Assembly (NCBI GenBank): GCA_963575745.1
Contig: CAUYUJ010002692.1
Coordinates: 518,392 to 582,391, forward strand
DNA from: Prorocentrum cordatum
Taxonomy: Eukaryota > Sar > Dinophyceae > Prorocentrales > Prorocentraceae
DNA: 64,000 bases
Direction: 5' to 3'
Made by a program: the position numbers and the translations under genes. Positions 60,166 through 64,000 of the stretch are shown here, one piece after another. The number at the start of each line of letters is the position of its first letter. The first letter of the stretch is position 1. The notes under the pieces were generated by a model. The model ran no database searches, was not told the origin of the DNA, and saw only the letters and a list, made by a program, of their open reading frames with translations.

Positions 60166-60339
60166 ACCCCTCCCTGCTGTTTATTGATAGTTCATCCCTA
60201 TCGCCCCCCCCCGTCCCCCCGTCCCCCCCAGACATGCCAGTAGGGCGAACCAGGCGTGTCGCCTGAGACTTCCTCTGCGCTTACGACTCTGAATATCGAA
60301 ATCTGTAACAACTCCACGGATGAAATCCTGCGGCAGCTA

Positions 60340-60660
60340 CACTGGTGGGAGGATGTTCCTTTCCAACATGGGGCTCTCGCAGTACCGCTGCGCACAATCG
60401 TTTCGAAAGCTTGTAACAATTAGAATGATGGAGGGTGTCCTGTTTCGGAACGGGGCTCTCGCATTAGCGCCAAGCACATGCGTCGCGAAAATTGGCTACA
60501 ACTACGGGGATAAAGGGGGTCGTTTTCAAAAACCGGGGCTCCTGTCGTAGCGCCACGCACATCCGTCTTAAAAGTTTTCAACAACTTCGAGGATATAGGG
60601 GATCCGGTTAAAAGTAGAATTAGCGCCTTAGCACCGCACACATTCGTTTTACATGTTTGC
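60340..60660 (+). repeat. Degenerate tandem repeat, about 83-bp period
   Basis: GGGGCTCTCGCAGTACCGC at 60369, GGGGCTCTCGCATTAGCGCC at 60452, GGGGCTCCTGTCGTAGCGCC at 60535 and an eroded fourth copy near 60615 each precede a GCACANNCGTNTNNAAA segment. The spacing is 83 bp. No coding role is evident. Confidence 0.75.
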
Positions 60661-61739
60661 GGCACTCGCAAGGCTGGACGATGGCTCATGTTCAGAATGA
60701 GGCTCTGCTCTCGCTTGAGACTTCCATAAGTTTGGAACCACCTATAGCGGCTGCACGGATGGGGGCAGTTAACTTTCAAAGTGGAGTTATCCCTGAAGAC
60801 TTCCTTGAAAACCATGGCCACTAGTAAAGGCGCACAACTGTTACATGGACGAGCTGGTCTTCTTCGTACCGTGTATATCGCTGGACAGCTCGCTCCACTG
60901 CACGATCGTACCTCTTTGCGTGCCATATTCTTCGCTAGAAGGATGCGAAACAGTTTCATTCAAAAACGGGGCTGTAACCTGAATGGCAGACCGATCCGAT
61001 GCTGGTCTTTCAAGAGGCGTTTCATGTAGTGTGAAAGGAAAACTCGTAAGGATTGATGAGGAATGGACGCCGTATGGGAGGTGTATTGCAATATCGTTGA
61101 TGCATATTGGGTTTAACCTGGTTTCCCTCTTCGTGTTGCTTTGCCCTCCTGCATCCTCCTCATCCCACCTCGTTTTCCACCTCGCCCACTGCGGACAGAC
61201 GGAACGCTGGCGAACCTCGGCGGGCCAGAAGGACAACCTCGGAGCTCGAGCCCCGAACGTCGAGATTCGAACATAAAGGTTTGAAATGTTTGCACGTTTT
61301 GAATCCTGTGTTGGCCTGTTGGAATATCGTCGCCAAATTTGGATTGCCCTCGAATATGGCTTGGGCGTTAGCAAACAAAAAACGACCATGAGGATCAACT
61401 GCATTTACGACCTTAAGACGTCTTGATCGGGCACTGCAAACGCCAAGCTGTCACAAGAAAGATAAACATGTTCCCTCGCACACCGGGACAGGCAATCCGA
61501 AAGGGCACTCGCAGAAGTCGGGGACACTCGATCGGGGGGGGCAGTCCGGAACTAGGAAGGAAGGGGATTCGTCCCTATGGGGATTCACGAACGGCGGCTG
61601 GGGAAGGCAAACAGGAAGTACGAAGAGCAGGAGGAGCAGGAATCAGGAGAGGGCTGCGGGGCGTTACGCTCCTCCACCCCCGCACCCTCCTCCTCCTTCC
61701 CTCACCCCTCCCCGAATTTGTTTTTACCAATTGGCAGTA
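60661..61739. other. No gene supported
   Basis: Unique sequence of moderate GC with open frames on both strands but no recognisable motif. Another GGGGCTGTAACC near 60968 may be a distant repeat unit. Confidence 0.4.
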
Positions 61740-62050
61740 TCAGCCTATCCCACTCCTCTGTGTCCTCACCAACACCATCATCATCATCGTCATCATCACC
61801 ATCATCATCGTAATCACCATCACCATCATCAGCATCAGCAACATCCTCACAGTCGTCAACATCATCACCGCCTTGCTCTTCATCCTCAGTTCCACGCCAT
61901 CATCATCCTCCTGCCCACGTTGACCCTCATCCTCATACGCATCCTCACAGTCGTCGTCACGTTCGTCCTCGCCCTCGCCGTTCTTCGCATCGTGGTCCTC
62001 GCCCCCGTCTTCATCTTCATCACTCTCGCCACTCCCACCCCACTCAGCAT
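61740..62050 (+). repeat. (CAT)n and (CCT)n-type degenerate microsatellite
   Basis: ATC/CAT/CTC triplets with GTC and TTC variants. No gene. Confidence 0.8.
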
Positions 62051-63285
62051 CCTCTGAGCGCACGATGTCCTTATGAAGCTGACCCAGTGGGAACAGCGAG
62101 GAGGAGGCCGAGAAGGAGAAGGAGCGAGAAGCGAAGGGGAGGATGAGGAAGCATCCCACGCACCTGACCAAAATTTGCTGGAGCAACTCAACAGGCAAAA
62201 CATCTGTATCATCTTCGCAAAAGCTTCGCAATCGTCAGTCGACGACGTCATTCGGACGCCATCACCGCTGGCATCGCCGCTGCCGCCGCCTTGACCATCG
62301 TGGCCACCACGAACAGCAGCATCAAAATACTCGTCATCCCGACGACGCCGTCCGCATCATCCCTCGCTCGCTAGAGCACATGGATCTGCACGAGCATGGT
62401 TTGCACGGTGGTCCTTGTCGCTGAATTGATCGAGCACTTTCGGATTGGACTCGGGTGCGTCGTGCCGCGATGCCTGTTCTGGTACACTATCACCACGCGC
62501 ATGCGCTGCATCGATATTCTGGCACGTACGAACCGCGCGCGCCAACCCCAACATCGATGCACAAAACAAAGAAGACACGCACCCGACCAAGACAGGGGGG
62601 ACCAGCATTAAAAACCACTTTAACAAATGCCAAAACAGCGCGTCCAGAAAACATTTGGGCTCTGTACTGGAATTCTATGTGGCGTTGGTCCGCGACGCCA
62701 GTGCCGAAGGAGGCGGCCGCGGAGGAGGGGAACAACGGGGCGCATTTGGTTCCTACAGAAAGGACAGCCGTGCGCAGGAATGCCCTCCGACCCAAGCTGT
62801 TCTCTCCTCCTCCTCGACGGGAGGGGGGCATGGGCCAGAGGTGAGGAGGCGCATTCGCTTTCGCAGCCGCTGGGGAGCCCCTGCAGCTTCTGCCGCAGCC
62901 TGGCCTGCAGGAGCCGCTCCTGGGGAGAGGCAGGAGAAGGAGGAGCAGCAGCAGCAGCGACTCGAACAGATCGATGCGGAAACGTGTTTTGCCGATTGGG
63001 CCTTCGGAAACTGGTGTCGGGTCTCTAAACTGTCAAACAAAAGTTAGGATGAACAAAACGGCATTGGGGAAGGGGGCATAAGGTGGGGGGGGGGGGGGGC
63101 GGACGATACGCATGATGTCTGGGGCGGAACGGCAGCAGTAACCGTAGGGAAGAAGCAAAAACCGGAGGATGAGCAGCAGCAGGATAGGGAAAGGGAAACC
63201 TCCCCTCTGCTCCTCCTTACATCCTTATCCTCCTCCCCCATCCCGACCACCTTCCCCATCAACAGTATCCCCTGTACCTTCCTCA
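62051..63285. other. No gene supported
   Basis: Mixed sequence with a G run at 63088-63100 and purine-rich stretches near 62095-62150 and 62930-62960. No motif recognised on either strand. Confidence 0.4.
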
Positions 63286-63459
63286 TCTGCATCCTCCTCT
63301 TCCTCCTCCTCCTCCTCCTCCTCCTCTCCTCCTCCTCCTGCTCCTCCTCCTCCTCCTCAACATCATCATCAGCAGCAGCAGCAACACCACCATTATCATC
63401 ATCAGCATCATCATACTCATCAGTATCATCATCAGCATCAGCAGCAGCATCGTCATCGG

Positions 63460-63509
<50 letters not shown>

Positions 63510-63561
63510 GCAGCATCGTCAGCATCATCAGCATCATCATCATCATCAGCATCAGCATCCG

Positions 63562-63626
<65 letters not shown>

Positions 63627-64000
63627 GCGGCAGCAGTATCTTCAGTATTATCGCCATCATCGCCATCATCGCCATCATCATAAACATCGTCATTATTATC
63701 AGCATCATTGTCATCATCATCAACATCATGATCATCATCATCGTCAACATCATCATCATCATCAGCATCATCATCAGCATCATCATCATCAGCAGCATCA
63801 TCATCATGACCATCATCATGATTATCGTCAGCAGCACCATCATCATCGTTGTCATCGTCATCGTCATCATCATCATCAGCATCATCATCATGTTCTCCTC
63901 TTCGTCCTCCTCCGCCTCCTCTTCCTCCTCCTCATCCTCTTCCTCATCATCATCATCATCGTCGGCAGCAGCATCAGCATCAGCATCATGATCATCATCA
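63286..64000 (+). repeat. (CTC)n then (CAT)n microsatellite to window end
   Basis: CTC repeats at 63286-63355 pass into CAT/CAG repeats that run to the window edge, with a CTC island near 63892-63940. The CTC-to-CAT transition resembles the one into which the Copia element inserted. Confidence 0.95.

Noticed and set aside
59125-60243. A 372-codon His/Ser-rich ORF running out of the LTR
   Set aside because: It is a translation of (CAT)n. The upstream LTR part is in the wrong orientation for the element.

Overview
The window is dinoflagellate nuclear DNA. The best single proof is a complete 22-nt dinoflagellate spliced-leader (DinoSL) sequence on the minus strand at 18839-18860, followed by a truncated relic leader. 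A near-complete leader sits at 10646-10666, and leader-like sequence lies in the repeats of a retroelement (35171-35201, 50424-50454). High GC, trinucleotide microsatellites hundreds of bases long, and coding remains that all lie on one strand agree with this. No ordinary intact host protein gene can be supported with confidence. The window is mostly retroelements.

Left flank (1-20398). From the left there are purine-rich and CCCCAAGR-type repeats, a tRNA pseudogene (5161-5216) and a well-folding tRNA-Trp(CCA) gene (5342-5413, minus). A decayed jockey-like LINE follows (about 5430-10666, minus) with a spliced-leader relic at its 5' end, an ORF1-like region, an endonuclease domain and an RT domain, all broken by stops and frameshifts. 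Then come GC-rich sequence without recognisable genes, degenerate pentatricopeptide (PPR) modules swollen by a (GAT/ATC)n array, a 100-N assembly gap, A/T- and CTC-type microsatellites, an exon-like ORF with two IQ motifs, and a retroposed sequence carrying the perfect DinoSL.

Centre (20399-59267). One Copia-type LTR retrotransposon on the minus strand fills 38.9 kb. Its LTRs are 344 and 343 bp, begin AGT and end ACT, differ at about 4 % of sites, and are flanked by a perfect 5-bp target duplication (TCATC) at a junction between (CTC)n and (CAT)n microsatellites. In transcription order it has an ORF that starts inside the 5' LTR, a Cys-rich coiled-coil ORF, a small Cys-rich ORF, Gag, protease/integrase, RT, RNase H and a cytosine-methyltransferase-like domain. 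About 10 kb of extra ORFs of mostly unknown function follow before the 3' LTR. One of these resembles KptA/Tpt1 RNA 2'-phosphotransferase and one carries an ADP-ribosyltransferase-like H-G-T signature. Short palindromes with a conserved CT-N-AG apex and co-varying arms are scattered through this element.

Nested element (34907-50511). A 15,605-bp tyrosine-recombinase retrotransposon of the Ngaro/DIRS type interrupts the Copia RT region on the same strand. It has the diagnostic split direct repeats A1 - ORFs - B1 - A2 - B2 (A 105 bp, B 211 bp, both identical between copies) and no target duplication. Removing 34907-50511 restores a continuous Copia reading frame. It encodes a membrane protein, a second ORF, and a 3,728-residue polyprotein with a CCCH finger, two methyltransferase-like domains, RT, RNase H, tyrosine recombinase, RRM, a Cys/His finger domain and an RS-like tail.

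Right flank (59268-64000). This is (CAT)n microsatellite, a degenerate ~83-bp tandem repeat and more CTC/CAT microsatellite, with no supportable gene.

Both nested retroelements carry cytosine-methyltransferase-like domains, and the outer one carries an unusually large accessory gene set. These are the most biologically interesting features here.
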